A DNA stretch of 64,000 bases, from assembly GCF_000718555.1 (NCBI RefSeq), contig NZ_JOAN01000002.1, positions 1 to 64,000 of the forward strand, in the 5' to 3' direction. Positions 17,656 through 26,055 of the stretch are shown here, one piece after another. This stretch comes from Micromonospora chokoriensis (GTDB taxonomy: Bacteria; Actinomycetota; Actinomycetes; Mycobacteriales; Micromonosporaceae). Numbering within the stretch: position 1 is the first letter of the stretch; each line of letters begins with the position of its first letter. The notes beneath the pieces were generated by a model. It did not search any database. It was not told where the DNA came from and saw only the letters and a list, made by a program, of their open reading frames with translations. The position numbers and the translations under genes were made by a program.

Positions 17656-19542
17656 ATGACTGTCCTACCCGCATCAGGCACCCTGCGTACTCGGGCCGCC
17701 GCCTCCGTCGCCGCCCTCGCCGTCACCGGCGCTGCCGTCGCGGTCGCCGTCGCGACCTCGTCGCCCGCCACCGCCGAGCCGGGCCACGTCGTCGTCTCGG
17801 AGAACTTCTCGGCCGGGTCGCTGCCCGCCGGCTGGAACGCGGTCGACGGTGCCTGGAAGGTCGAGAACGGCCGGCTGTACGGAACCTCCGCCAGCTCCAG
17901 CGAGAACAACAAGATCACTTTCGGTCGGCACCTGAACGATTTCCGCCTTGAGGCGACCATGCGCTTCGAGTCGGTCTCGGCGGCCACCCGCTGGGCCTCG
18001 CTCGGCATCGACGTCCCCGCCAACGGCGCCACCCCCTGGTGGATCGCCACCATGCGCAGCGGCACCACCGCCGCCAACGGTCTCGAGTTCGCCCAGCGGA
18101 CCACCGCCAACGCCTGGGTCGTGACGAACACCGCCTCCGCCCCGTCCGCCGCCGGCACCGGTCGGGACGTCCGCGTCGCCGTCGAGGTGCACGGCAACCA
18201 GGCTCGCTGGATCTTCGACGGGCGGGAGGCGATGCGCACGAGCAGCCTCCAGCGCTCCGCCGATGGCGTCCAGGGCCTCTTCGTCAACGGCGCGACCGTC
18301 TCGTACGACGACGTCACCGTCACCGAGCTGGCGCCGAACGGCTACCTGCGCCCCGAGGGCAGCCCATTCACCGTGATCGCCCACCGGGGCGCGTCCGCCG
18401 CCGCGCCGGAGAACACCCTCGTCGCCCAGGAGATCGCCCGCAAGGGGGGCGCCGACTGGATCGAGAACGACGTCCAGCCGAGCAAGGACGGCATCCCGTT
18501 CATCCTGCACGACGGCACCGTCGACCGGACCACCGACGGCACCGGCAACATCCGGGACCTGACCGCCGCACAGATCAAGGCCCTCGACGCCGGCTCCTGG
18601 TTCGGCCCGCAGTACGTCGGCGAGCGGGTGCCCACCCTCGCCGAGCAGCTCGCCGACCTGCGGACCCGGGGCGGCAACCTGCTCGTGGAGATCAAGGGCA
18701 AGCACACCCGGGAGGAGGTCGCCACGATCATCCAGGTGATCCGGGACGAGCAGATGATGGGCCGGGTCTTCATCCAGAGCTTCGAGGTCGACGCTCTGAA
18801 GTACACCTACGAGATCGCCCCCGAGCTGCCGCTCGGCCTGCTGCGCAGCACCCTCGACGCCGACCCGGTGGCGATCGCGAAGGAGCTGCACCTGACCGCG
18901 TACAACCCGGATGGCAATGCGCTGCTGGCCAAGCCGGAGGTTGTCGCCCCACTGCACGCCGCCGGGGTCGCCGTGATGGCCTGGACGATGGACTCCGCCG
19001 GCCTGTGGCAGCGCCTGGAGCGGATCGGCACCGACGCGATCATCACCAACCGCGCGGCCGAGCTGGTCGGCTGGAACTCGGCGTTCGTCCAGCGGGCCTC
19101 CGCCGAGCCGACCGTGGAGATCACCTCGCCGGCCAACGGGGCTCGACTGGACCGGGCGCAGTCCCCGGTGATCGCCATCGCCGCGACCAACGCGGACACC
19201 GTCACCGTCACGCTGGACGGTAAGAAGTCGGCCGCCGGACGCAAGCTGGACCTGGCCAAGCTGGCCGCCGGCAAGCACACCATCGCCACCGAGGCGACCG
19301 GGCCCGAGGGCACCGCCACCGCGAGCAGCACCTTCACCGTGACGGTGAGCCAGGCCGGTCTCGGCTACCTGATCCTCACGTCCGCCGCCGACCCGGCCGC
19401 CGTCACCGCGATGACCACCAAGCTGGCCCACGCCCAGTACGCCGAGCTGGCCAGCTACGCCGACCGGCAGGCCGGCAAGCTGGTGCCGGCCGAGGTCGCC
19501 AGCGTCATCGCCGCCGACGCCCGTACCCTCGCCCTGAAGTAG
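17656..19542 (+). CDS. Secreted glycerophosphodiester phosphodiesterase with accessory domains
   Basis: 628 residues from ATG 17656. A signal peptide ends near ATSSPATAEP (residue 40). A concanavalin/LamG-like domain (FSAGSLPAGWNAVDGAWKVE) spans about 45-225. The GDPD catalytic TIM barrel follows at about 235-480, with the family signatures VIAHRGASAAAPENT (catalytic His, substrate Arg), ENDVQPSKDGIPFILHD and LLVEIKGK. An Ig-like module lies near 490-560, and a small helical C-terminal domain near 575-628 resembles FIMAH. It should hydrolyse extracellular glycerophosphodiesters or teichoic-acid-like polymers to glycerol phosphate. Monocistronic; a hairpin follows. A second secreted GDPD is encoded at 21890-22981. 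Confidence 0.88.
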   Translation: MTVLPASGTLRTRAAASVAALAVTGAAVAVAVATSSPATAEPGHVVVSENFSAGSLPAGWNAVDGAWKVENGRLYGTSASSSENNKITFGRHLNDFRLEATMRFESVSAATRWASLGIDVPANGATPWWIATMRSGTTAANGLEFAQRTTANAWVVTNTASAPSAAGTGRDVRVAVEVHGNQARWIFDGREAMRTSSLQRSADGVQGLFVNGATVSYDDVTVTELAPNGYLRPEGSPFTVIAHRGASAAAPENTLVAQEIARKGGADWIENDVQPSKDGIPFILHDGTVDRTTDGTGNIRDLTAAQIKALDAGSWFGPQYVGERVPTLAEQLADLRTRGGNLLVEIKGKHTREEVATIIQVIRDEQMMGRVFIQSFEVDALKYTYEIAPELPLGLLRSTLDADPVAIAKELHLTAYNPDGNALLAKPEVVAPLHAAGVAVMAWTMDSAGLWQRLERIGTDAIITNRAAELVGWNSAFVQRASAEPTVEITSPANGARLDRAQSPVIAIAATNADTVTVTLDGKKSAAGRKLDLAKLAAGKHTIATEATGPEGTATASSTFTVTVSQAGLGYLILTSAADPAAVTAMTTKLAHAQYAELASYADRQAGKLVPAEVASVIAADARTLALK

Positions 19543-19554
19543 ACGTCGCGCGCC

Positions 19555-19585
19555 GGTCCCCGCCGTCGCCCTGGCGTCGGGGACC
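19555..19585. terminator. Hairpin between convergent GDPD and membrane-protein genes
   Basis: GGTCCCC (19555-19561) pairs with GGGGACC (19579-19585), with further partial pairing inside. It sits just after the GDPD stop and 8 bases before the end of the convergent gene. Confidence 0.6.
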
Positions 19586-19593
19586 AGCGCAAC

Positions 19594-20220
19594 TCAGTGG
19601 ACGGTGACGGGCGGCTCGACCCGCTCACCCTGCTGCCGCAGGGCCGGCAGCGCCGGGGCGAGTGCCACAAGCATGCACAGGCCGCCGATCGGGAGCAGAT
19701 CGAGGGTGACCACCGGCAAGACGATGCCGGCGAAGAGCAGCGGCACGCTCCACCAGGGCAGCCGCCGCTTGGCGGCGAGCATGCCGGCGAGGACGACCAG
19801 GCCGAGGAAGAAGAACTGGGGTACGACGTCGTAGAAGGCCACCTGCACGCCGGGGATGTCCTTGAAGTCCGCGCCGAGCCTGGACATCTCCGCCCGGTCC
19901 GCGGCCAGGAGCCCCTCCACGATGTCGGCGACGAACTGCACCATCGTCGCGGCGAGCCCGATCAACGTGAAGGCCACCGTGCCGGTGCGCCAACGACTGC
20001 GGGGCAGCAGGCGGGACAGCGCGAGGACTCCCGGAACGAAGAACACCATGCCGGCGAGGGCGACCAGGTGCGCGGCCTGCCAGTCGAGGCCGGGGCCGTA
20101 CACCCCGTCAGATCTTGCCCAGAGACGGACGAGGCCGTAGGCCGTGATGCCGACCGGACCGGCCAGCACGTAGAGCGCAGCGCGTTTCATGCCCGCCATC
20201 ATCTGGTCGCGGGCGCCCAC
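19594..20220 (-). CDS. Integral membrane protein of unknown function
   Basis: Up to 208 residues with about six hydrophobic helices: ALYVLAGPVGITAYGLV, AAHLVALAGMVFFVPGVLAL, TGTVAFTLIGLAATMVQFV, FYDVVPQFFFLGLVVLAGML, SVPLLFAGIVLPVVTL and IGGLCMLVALAPALPAL. It is not recognised as a characterised family. The start is uncertain: GTG 20220 has GGAGG four bases upstream, while ATG codons at 20199 and 20190 give a more usual short N-terminus. It lies 65 bp downstream of the TetR gene on the same strand and could be cotranscribed with it. Confidence 0.7.
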   Translation of the reverse strand: MGARDQMMAGMKRAALYVLAGPVGITAYGLVRLWARSDGVYGPGLDWQAAHLVALAGMVFFVPGVLALSRLLPRSRWRTGTVAFTLIGLAATMVQFVADIVEGLLAADRAEMSRLGADFKDIPGVQVAFYDVVPQFFFLGLVVLAGMLAAKRRLPWWSVPLLFAGIVLPVVTLDLLPIGGLCMLVALAPALPALRQQGERVEPPVTVH

Positions 20221-20285
20221 CCGGCCTCCGGGAACTCCCCTCCCCCGGCCCCGGCTTCCGTCTCAGGTCTTCCACCGAGCGACCC

Positions 20286-20882
20286 TTAGTCGTCGGTGGT
20301 GAGGGCCGCCGGGGCGTCGAGGACCAGCCTCACGAGGCGCTCGGCGAGGTCCTCGTCGAGCGGCGTTCCGATCATCAGTCGGCGGTACACGACGGCGCCC
20401 GCCCACAGGTCCTGGACCAGGTCGGTGTCGAGGTTGGCGGGCAGGTCGCCGCGCTGGATGCCGCGCCGCAGCGCGACGGCGATGTTCTCCCGCTTGCGAT
20501 GCAGGAAGGCCCCCCGGAAGCGTTCCATCAACTGGGGGTTGGGCAGGAGGCTGGCGGCGAGCGCGGGGAGCGCGGCGGCGAACTCCTCGTTGGCGTAGTT
20601 GTCGATCGTCATGTCGACGGCGCGGCGCAGCTCGGCGCGGGTGTCGCCGAGGTCGGGGATCTCGTCGCTGCGGAAGATGTCGGCGAGCGCGTCGGCGAGC
20701 AGCATCTCCTTGCTCGTCCACCAGCGGTAGATGGTCGACTTGCCCACCCCGGCCTCGGCGGCGACCGCCTCGATGGTGAGGGCCCCGTAGCCGAGTCGGG
20801 CCAGGACGTCCCGCGCCGCGCTGAGGATCTTGCCGGCCGAGCGCGGGGCCGCCGCCGGATCCGAACTGAAAGCCAATGCCAT
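20286..20882 (-). CDS. TetR/AcrR-family repressor
   Basis: A 198-residue protein. The N-terminal TetR DNA-binding domain is at about residues 18-64 (ILSAARDVLARLGYGALTIE, then GVGKSTIYRWWTSKEMLLAD); the remainder is a helical ligand-binding and dimerisation domain ending with ERLVRLVLDAPAAL. It is divergent from the acetoacetate-decarboxylase-like gene, with two related palindromes between them. One abuts its own ATG, with only one base between, so no normal Shine-Dalgarno site fits and the transcript may be leaderless. The simplest reading is autorepression plus repression of the neighbour; the inducer is probably a substrate of that enzyme. Confidence 0.88.
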   Translation of the reverse strand: MALAFSSDPAAAPRSAGKILSAARDVLARLGYGALTIEAVAAEAGVGKSTIYRWWTSKEMLLADALADIFRSDEIPDLGDTRAELRRAVDMTIDNYANEEFAAALPALAASLLPNPQLMERFRGAFLHRKRENIAVALRRGIQRGDLPANLDTDLVQDLWAGAVVYRRLMIGTPLDEDLAERLVRLVLDAPAALTTDD

Positions 20883-20883
20883 G

Positions 20884-20904
20884 AACGAGACGATACGTTT
20901 CGTT
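20884..20904. promoter_or_regulatory. TetR operator O1 (imperfect palindrome)
   Basis: AACGAGACG-ATA-CGTTTCGTT: 8 of 9 arm positions pair. It directly precedes the TetR start codon and overlaps a possible plus-strand -35 (TTGCAG, 20903-20908) that is 18 bases from TAGCGT (20927-20932). Confidence 0.7.
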
Positions 20905-20940
20905 GCAGTGCTCGGTCAAGGCGTGCTAGCGTTCCCTCAG

Positions 20941-20962
20941 CGAAACGATACGTTGCGTATCG
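20941..20962. promoter_or_regulatory. TetR operator O2 (perfect palindrome)
   Basis: CGATACG (20946-20952), TTG, CGTATCG (20956-20962): a perfect 7-bp inverted repeat preceded by CGAAA. It shares CGATACGTT with O1. It lies downstream of the putative -10 and 21 bases before ATG 20984, in position to block transcription of the decarboxylase-like gene. Confidence 0.75.
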
Positions 20963-20983
20963 CTTGATGGAAGGAGCTTCGGC

Positions 20984-21781
20984 ATGCAGGGATACACCTA
21001 CCCCCTCTCCCCCCGTGGCGTGGCCAACCTGGCACCCGCCCCGCCCTGGCACTACGCCGGCACCGCCATCGGCGTCGAGTTCTTCACCGACCCCGCCGCA
21101 GCCCAGGCGACCCTCCCCGAAGGGCTCACCCTCGACCCGGAGAGCCCCGGACGCGGCCTCGCGATGTTCGTAGACTGGCAGTACACCGCCAGCGGGCAGG
21201 AATACCTCGACCCGGCCCGCAGCCAGTACCGCGAGTTCTTCGTCACCCTCGACGCCCGCTGGAACGACACCCCGGTCGCGTGGTGCCCCTACATCTACGT
21301 CGACAACGACGCCGCCCTGGCGCGTGGCTGGGTGCAGGGCTTCCCCAAGAAGCTCGGCACCGTCCACCAGACCCGCGCGTACCCCATCGGCGGACCCGCC
21401 ACCCCGGTCGTCGGGCCGAGCGGCCAGTTCGGCGCCACCGCCTCGGCGGTCGGGCAGCGCATTGCGGAAGCCCAGGTCACCCTGCGGCAGCAGCTGAAGG
21501 ACCCCACCGCGCTGCTCCGCCGTCCGGTGGTCAACCTGCGCCACTTTCCCCGGCTGGCCGCCGGAGAGCACAACCAGCCCGCCGTGCACGAACTGGTGAT
21601 GGCGGTCCTCGACGACGTCCAGGTGGCCGACGTCTGGATCGGCACCGGCACGCTGGCATTCCCTCCGGCCCGTGGCGAGGAGTTGGCCGACCTGCCCGTC
21701 ATCCGCACCGGCATGGGTTTCCGACTCTCACTCGGTTACACGGTCCGGGACCTGAAGACCCTCACCGACTACACCCGCTGA
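20984..21781 (+). CDS. Acetoacetate decarboxylase-family protein
   Basis: A 265-residue cytosolic enzyme of the acetoacetate decarboxylase fold. The signature GFPKKLG near residues 119-125 supplies the Schiff-base lysine (K122 or K123), and the upstream segment [19 protein letters not shown] matches the conserved core. Family members decarboxylate beta-keto acids or catalyse aldolase-type reactions through an imine. The GAAGGAG-like site before ATG is AAGGAG at 20971-20976. Control by the divergent TetR gene is strongly suggested by two operators. The exact substrate is unknown. Two hairpins follow the stop. Confidence 0.85.
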   Translation: MQGYTYPLSPRGVANLAPAPPWHYAGTAIGVEFFTDPAAAQATLPEGLTLDPESPGRGLAMFVDWQYTASGQEYLDPARSQYREFFVTLDARWNDTPVAWCPYIYVDNDAALARGWVQGFPKKLGTVHQTRAYPIGGPATPVVGPSGQFGATASAVGQRIAEAQVTLRQQLKDPTALLRRPVVNLRHFPRLAAGEHNQPAVHELVMAVLDDVQVADVWIGTGTLAFPPARGEELADLPVIRTGMGFRLSLGYTVRDLKTLTDYTR

Positions 21782-21787
21782 GCCGAA

Positions 21788-21817
21788 AAGGCGCAGCGCC
21801 GGCTGGCGCTGCGCCTT
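21788..21817. terminator. Hairpin terminator after decarboxylase-like gene
   Basis: A perfect 13-bp stem, AAGGCGCAGCGCC (21788-21800) with GGCGCTGCGCCTT (21805-21817), loop GGCT. Confidence 0.85.
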
Positions 21818-21820
21818 GAC

Positions 21821-21868
21821 CGAGAACGGCCCCGGAGCGCGTTTCCGCAGCTCACAGGGCCGTTCTCG
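21821..21868. terminator. Second hairpin, facing the convergent GDPD gene
   Basis: A perfect 12-bp stem, CGAGAACGGCCC (21821-21832) with GGGCCGTTCTCG (21857-21868), loop of 24 bases. It lies just beyond the end of the minus-strand GDPD gene and can terminate it. Confidence 0.75.
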
Positions 21869-21889
21869 CGCCAGACGGCGGGAATTGGA

Positions 21890-22981
21890 TCAGTGCTGGT
21901 GGCGGGGCTTCAGGCTCTTCGGCAGGTTCATGCCGCGCTGGGCCATCAGGTCGCGCACCTTGTTCGGGTAGTTGGTGATGATGCCGTCGACGCCCATGTC
22001 CATGAGCGCCGCCACGGTCGCCGGGTCGTCACAGGTCCACGGGATGACCTTCAGGCCGCGCTTGTGCGCCTCGGCGACCATCTTCTTGTCCGGGTAGAAG
22101 CGGAAGGCCGGGTCGCTGATCGTGCCGTTCTGCGGGAAACCGTAGTTCGGCGAGAGGGCCGTGACGCCCTTGATCGAGGCGGCCGCCTTGACGAAGTCAC
22201 CGCCGAAGTCGTCCGCGTCGATGCCACCCAGCCACGGGGAAGCGCCGGGCATGCCGACCTGGAGGAAGTCGTAGTTCGTCAGGGCGACGAGCGGCCACTT
22301 CGGGGCGAGCTTGTGCATCTCCTTGAGCGCACCCCAGTCGAAGGACTGGATGGTGACCTGCTTCTCGATGCCGGAGCGGTGGATCTCCTCGTAGACCCGG
22401 CGGACGAACAGCTCGCGCGGCGCGGTCTGCTCCGGCGCGCCCGCCTCGACCTTGGTCTCGATGTTGAGCTTGAGGTCCTTGGCGTGGTAGCTCTTGACCA
22501 GGCCGAGGACGTCCTTCAGCTCGACCATCCGGAAGCCCTTGATCTGCTCCTGCTCCGGGAAGCCCGGAAGCTGCTGGAAGCCGCAGTTCATGGTCTTGAT
22601 CTGGGCGAGCGTCAGATCCTTGATGTACTTGCCGACGTACGGGTACATCGGGTCACCGACGGTGACCGGCGCGGTGTCCGCGCACTTCTGCTTGCTGATC
22701 TGCCGGTCGTGGTTGACCACGACCTTCTGGTCCTTCGTGATCTGGGTGTCGAGCTCCAGAGTGGTGACCCCGAGGCGCATGGCCTTCGCGAAGCCCTCCA
22801 GCGACTCCTCGGTGGTCATACCGATGCCACCGCGGTGCGCTTGCAGGTCGAAGTGGGTCTTGTGGGGGCGCAGCGCGTCAGCACTGTCGGCGGGCGCGGC
22901 ATGCGCGGCCACCGGTGCGGCCAGCGCGGGCACGACAGCGAGGCCCACCAGGAGGTGGCGCATCGACAGACGGAGGGACAT
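21890..22981 (-). CDS. Secreted glycerophosphodiester phosphodiesterase (GlpQ-type)
   Basis: A 363-residue exported enzyme. A signal peptide ends near PVAAHAAPADS (residues 1-30). The GDPD barrel has FDLQAHRGGIGMTTEESLEG near 43 (catalytic His and Arg), LELDTQITKDQKVVVNHD near 75 (metal Glu/Asp and second His), LNIETKVE near 176, and a closing VIPWTCDDPATVAALMDMGV plus DGIITNYP. It hydrolyses glycerophosphodiesters to glycerol-3-phosphate and an alcohol outside the membrane. It is of the compact GlpQ type, unlike the multidomain GDPD at 17656. Monocistronic, ending at a shared hairpin. Together they suggest phosphate or glycerol scavenging from lipids or teichoic acids. Confidence 0.88.
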   Translation of the reverse strand: MSLRLSMRHLLVGLAVVPALAAPVAAHAAPADSADALRPHKTHFDLQAHRGGIGMTTEESLEGFAKAMRLGVTTLELDTQITKDQKVVVNHDRQISKQKCADTAPVTVGDPMYPYVGKYIKDLTLAQIKTMNCGFQQLPGFPEQEQIKGFRMVELKDVLGLVKSYHAKDLKLNIETKVEAGAPEQTAPRELFVRRVYEEIHRSGIEKQVTIQSFDWGALKEMHKLAPKWPLVALTNYDFLQVGMPGASPWLGGIDADDFGGDFVKAAASIKGVTALSPNYGFPQNGTISDPAFRFYPDKKMVAEAHKRGLKVIPWTCDDPATVAALMDMGVDGIITNYPNKVRDLMAQRGMNLPKSLKPRHQH

Positions 22982-23166
22982 TAGTGGGAAACCTTAGCTC
23001 TCGGGTGCATTTGCCCTGGTGAGGCTAGGCAGGCCGCGGTCCCGGGCGGTGTCCTCTCCACAAGCGGACGGTGAACGTTCGCCAAACCCGCGTAACCTCC
23101 CGTCCCAGCTCAGGGCCATTGGAGCGGGGATGCGCCGGCTGGGTGGCGAGCATGTCTCATGCTTGA

Positions 23167-23550
23167 GTGGTGATTCGATTCGTACTTAATGTGCTGTGGC
23201 TCGTCTTCGGCGGTGGCATCGTGCTGGCGATCGGCTACGGCATCGCCGCGCTGATCTGCTTCGTCCTGGTCATCACCATCCCGTTCGGCGTCGCGTCGCT
23301 GCGCCTCGCCGTCTACTCACTCTGGCCCTTCGGACGCACCCTGGTGCCCAAGCCGGGCGCCGGCGTCGGCTCCGGCCTGGCGAACATCCTCTGGGTGGTG
23401 CTGGCGGGTTGGTGGCTCGCGCTCTCCCACATCGTCGCGGGCATCGCCCTCTGCGTGACGATCATCGGAATCCCGTTCGGCATCGCCAACTTCAAGCTCG
23501 TACCGGCCGCGTTCTGGCCGCTCGGCCGTGAGGTCGTCGACGCGCCCTGA
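23167..23550 (+). CDS. YccF-domain membrane protein
   Basis: A 127-residue membrane protein with two copies of the YccF motif: ITIPFGVASLRLAVYSLWPFG near residues 36-56 and IGIPFGIANFKLVPAAFWPLG near 100-120. Each is preceded by a hydrophobic pair of helices. YccF proteins are small inner-membrane proteins of unknown function. GTG 23167 is the first of two adjacent GTG codons; the ribosome site is weak. It stands alone upstream of the RAE-helR region. Confidence 0.85.
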   Translation: MVIRFVLNVLWLVFGGGIVLAIGYGIAALICFVLVITIPFGVASLRLAVYSLWPFGRTLVPKPGAGVGSGLANILWVVLAGWWLALSHIVAGIALCVTIIGIPFGIANFKLVPAAFWPLGREVVDAP

Positions 23551-23635
23551 CCCATCCCGACCCCTTGATCAGGTGCTGGCGCCATGGGAAGGGGGAACAA
23601 CGCACCCCTTCCACTCCTAACATATAGCGCATTGG

Positions 23636-23655
23636 GGGGCTTGCGGCAAGACCCC
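23636..23655 (+). promoter_or_regulatory. Rifamycin-associated element (RAE) upstream of helR
   Basis: GGGGCTTGCGGCAAGACCC at 23636-23654 matches the published 19-bp RAE consensus (as remembered, GGGGCTTGCGGCAAGGCCC) at 18 of 19 positions. It is an inverted repeat centred on G 23645 (CTTGC/GCAAG arms extended by GGG/CCC). A possible -10 (CATATA or TATAGC) lies at 23621-23629, just upstream. RAEs mark rifamycin-inducible resistance genes in actinomycetes. Confidence 0.85.
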
Positions 23656-23712
23656 GGTTATGCCGCAAAATCGTCGGCCGAGACCAGATTCGGCCGAAAT
23701 GGAAGTCATGAA

Positions 23713-25869
23713 TTGAATTCCTTGCCTACCTCCGTGTTCGAACTCCCCGATCACCTCTCGCCCAAGGCCGACCCGGCGCTCATCGCCTACGACGAGCGGC
23801 ACTTCGCGGCCATGGCGGCGAGCCTCGCGCAGCTGACCGGCGAGCTGTCCGACCGCCTCGACACCGCGCGCCGGGCGCCCGGCGGCAAGGGTCGGCAGGC
23901 CGTCGACCGGGACGAGGAGGTCCGCCGACTGACCGCCCGGCTGCGCTCACTGAGCCGCTACGGGCTGGACCTGTGCCTCGGCCACGTGGTCGAGGCGGAC
24001 AACCCCGAGCCCGTGTACATCGGGCGCCGCGGCCTCACCGACAGCGCGGGTCGGCGGCTCCTGCTCGACTGGCGCTCGCCGGCCGCCGAGCCGTTCTTCG
24101 GCGCGACCCACGCCAACCCGATGGGCCTGGCCAGCCGTCGCCGGTACCGCTGGACCCGAGGCCGGATCAGCGACTACTGGGACGAGGTGTTCACCCCGGA
24201 CGGGTTCGTGGGGCACGCCGTCGCGCTCGACGACCAGTCCGCGTTCATCGCGAGCCTCGGCAGCGCCCGATCGAGCCGGATGCGCGACGTGCTCAGCACG
24301 ATCCAGGCCGACCAGGACGCGATCATCCGGGCGGGCTCGGCCGGCGCCCTCGTCGTCGACGGCGGTCCCGGCACCGGAAAGACCGTCGTCGCCCTGCACC
24401 GCACCGCCTACCTGCTCTACTCGGACCCGCGCCTCGGTCAGCGCCGGGGTGGGGTGCTCTTCGTAGGGCCGCACCAGCCCTACCTGGCCTACGTCGCCGA
24501 CGTCCTGCCCAGTCTCGGAGAGGAGGACGTGCAGACCTGCACCCTGCGCGACCTCGTCGGAGAGGGGGCCGCGGCATCAGTCGACACCGACCCGGAGGTG
24601 GCCCGGCTGAAATCCTCGGCCGGGTTGGTCCGGGCGATCGACGCGGCCGTCCGGTTCTACGAGGATCCGCCGGTCACGCCAATGACGATCGCGGTCGGCG
24701 ACTCCGACGTCCGCCTGAGCGCCGACGACTGGGCCGACGCGTTCCAGGCGCCCGGGCCGGGCACCCCACACAACGAGGCGCGTGAGGATATCTGGGAGGA
24801 GCTGCTCACGATCCTCATCGACAGGTACGACGGGGACGAGCCGGACGACGTGCTCCGCGACTCGCTGCTGCGCAACCGGGAGCTGCGGGCATCGGTCAAC
24901 CGCGCCTGGCCGTTGCTCGACGCGGCCGATGTCGTCGGTGACCTGTGGTCGGTGCCCGCGTACCTGCGCAAATGTGCTCCCTGGCTCAGCCCCGAGGAGG
25001 TCCGGGTGCTGCAGCGCGACGACGCGAAGGCGTGGACCGTGGACGACCTGCCGCTGCTGGACGCGGCACGGCAGCGGCTCGGCGACGCGGAGAGGTCGGG
25101 GCGTACCCGCCGACGTGACCCGGCCGCAGCGGTCGAACGTGAGCACATGGCCCGGGTCGTCGACGAACTACTCGCGGCCGACACCTACGACGACGGCGAG
25201 GGCCTGCTGGCGATGCTGCGCCAACCGGACCTGCGCGACGTCCTGGCCGAGGGATCCGCACCGCCGGACGCCGACCCGGACCTGCTGGCCGGCCCGTTCG
25301 CGCACATCGTCGTTGACGAGGCACAGGAGCTGACCGACGCCCAGTGGCAGATGCTGCTGACCCGCTGCCCGTCGCGCAGCTTCACCATCGTGGGCGACCG
25401 CGCCCAGGCCCGGCACGGGTTCACCGAGTCGTGGCAGGAACGCCTCGAGCGGGTCGGGCTCGACCGGGTGACGCTGGCCTCGCTGAGCATCAACTACCGC
25501 ACGCCCGCCGAGGTCATGGCGGAGGCCGAGCCCGTCATCCGGGCCGCGCTCCCCGACGCCAACGTGCCGACCTCCATCCGCGGCAACGGGCTGCCCGTCG
25601 TCCACGGATCGGTCGCCGATTTGGGGTCGATCCTGGACACGTGGCTCGCGGCGCACGCCGACGGGACCGCCTGCGTGATCGGCGACCCGACGTTCCCGCC
25701 GACGTCCCGGGTCCGGTCACTGAGCCCGGAGCAGGCCAAGGGGCTGGAGTTCGACCTGGTCGTCCTCATCAACCCGGACGCCTTCGGCACCGGTATCGAA
25801 GGGGCTGTCGACCGTTACGTGGCGATGACCCGGGCCACCCAGCAACTTGTGCTCCTGACGAACTGCTGA
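23713..25869 (+). CDS. helR: HelR-type RNA polymerase recycling helicase (HelD family)
   Basis: About 718 residues from TTG 23713, chosen because GGAAG (23701-23705) sits 7 bases upstream and the protein then opens NSLPTSVFELPDHLSPKADP as HelR relatives do. Upstream codons run through the RAE and are not coding. The N-terminal arm (LAQLTGELSDRLDTARR coiled coil) inserts into the RNA polymerase secondary channel. Walker A GGPGTGKTVVALHR lies near 217, Walker B HIVVDEAQELTDAQW near 540, and SINYRTPAEVM near 595. HelR displaces rifamycins from RNA polymerase and recycles stalled enzyme. RAE plus sequence make this a probable intrinsic rifamycin-tolerance gene. Monocistronic. Confidence 0.88.
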   Translation: MNSLPTSVFELPDHLSPKADPALIAYDERHFAAMAASLAQLTGELSDRLDTARRAPGGKGRQAVDRDEEVRRLTARLRSLSRYGLDLCLGHVVEADNPEPVYIGRRGLTDSAGRRLLLDWRSPAAEPFFGATHANPMGLASRRRYRWTRGRISDYWDEVFTPDGFVGHAVALDDQSAFIASLGSARSSRMRDVLSTIQADQDAIIRAGSAGALVVDGGPGTGKTVVALHRTAYLLYSDPRLGQRRGGVLFVGPHQPYLAYVADVLPSLGEEDVQTCTLRDLVGEGAAASVDTDPEVARLKSSAGLVRAIDAAVRFYEDPPVTPMTIAVGDSDVRLSADDWADAFQAPGPGTPHNEAREDIWEELLTILIDRYDGDEPDDVLRDSLLRNRELRASVNRAWPLLDAADVVGDLWSVPAYLRKCAPWLSPEEVRVLQRDDAKAWTVDDLPLLDAARQRLGDAERSGRTRRRDPAAAVEREHMARVVDELLAADTYDDGEGLLAMLRQPDLRDVLAEGSAPPDADPDLLAGPFAHIVVDEAQELTDAQWQMLLTRCPSRSFTIVGDRAQARHGFTESWQERLERVGLDRVTLASLSINYRTPAEVMAEAEPVIRAALPDANVPTSIRGNGLPVVHGSVADLGSILDTWLAAHADGTACVIGDPTFPPTSRVRSLSPEQAKGLEFDLVVLINPDAFGTGIEGAVDRYVAMTRATQQLVLLTNC

Positions 25870-26055
25870 TCGGCGCTCAGCTTCGCCGGGCGCATTTTCG
25901 GTGCACACGCTTCTCCTCCTCAGGTCGTAGGCGCATTGCCGTCCTGCGCCAGATGGATCGGCGCGGTCGCTCGAACAGGCTTGTCCCAGGGCATCGGGTG
26001 ACGCCGTACGGACCTACTCCGGACACCCGTTCGCCTGGGAAGGCACTGGCAGCCA

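Noticed and set aside
23584..23712. ATG 23584 as the start of the HelR-type gene
   Set aside because: It would translate the RAE and promoter region; the family-like sequence and ribosome site begin at 23713.
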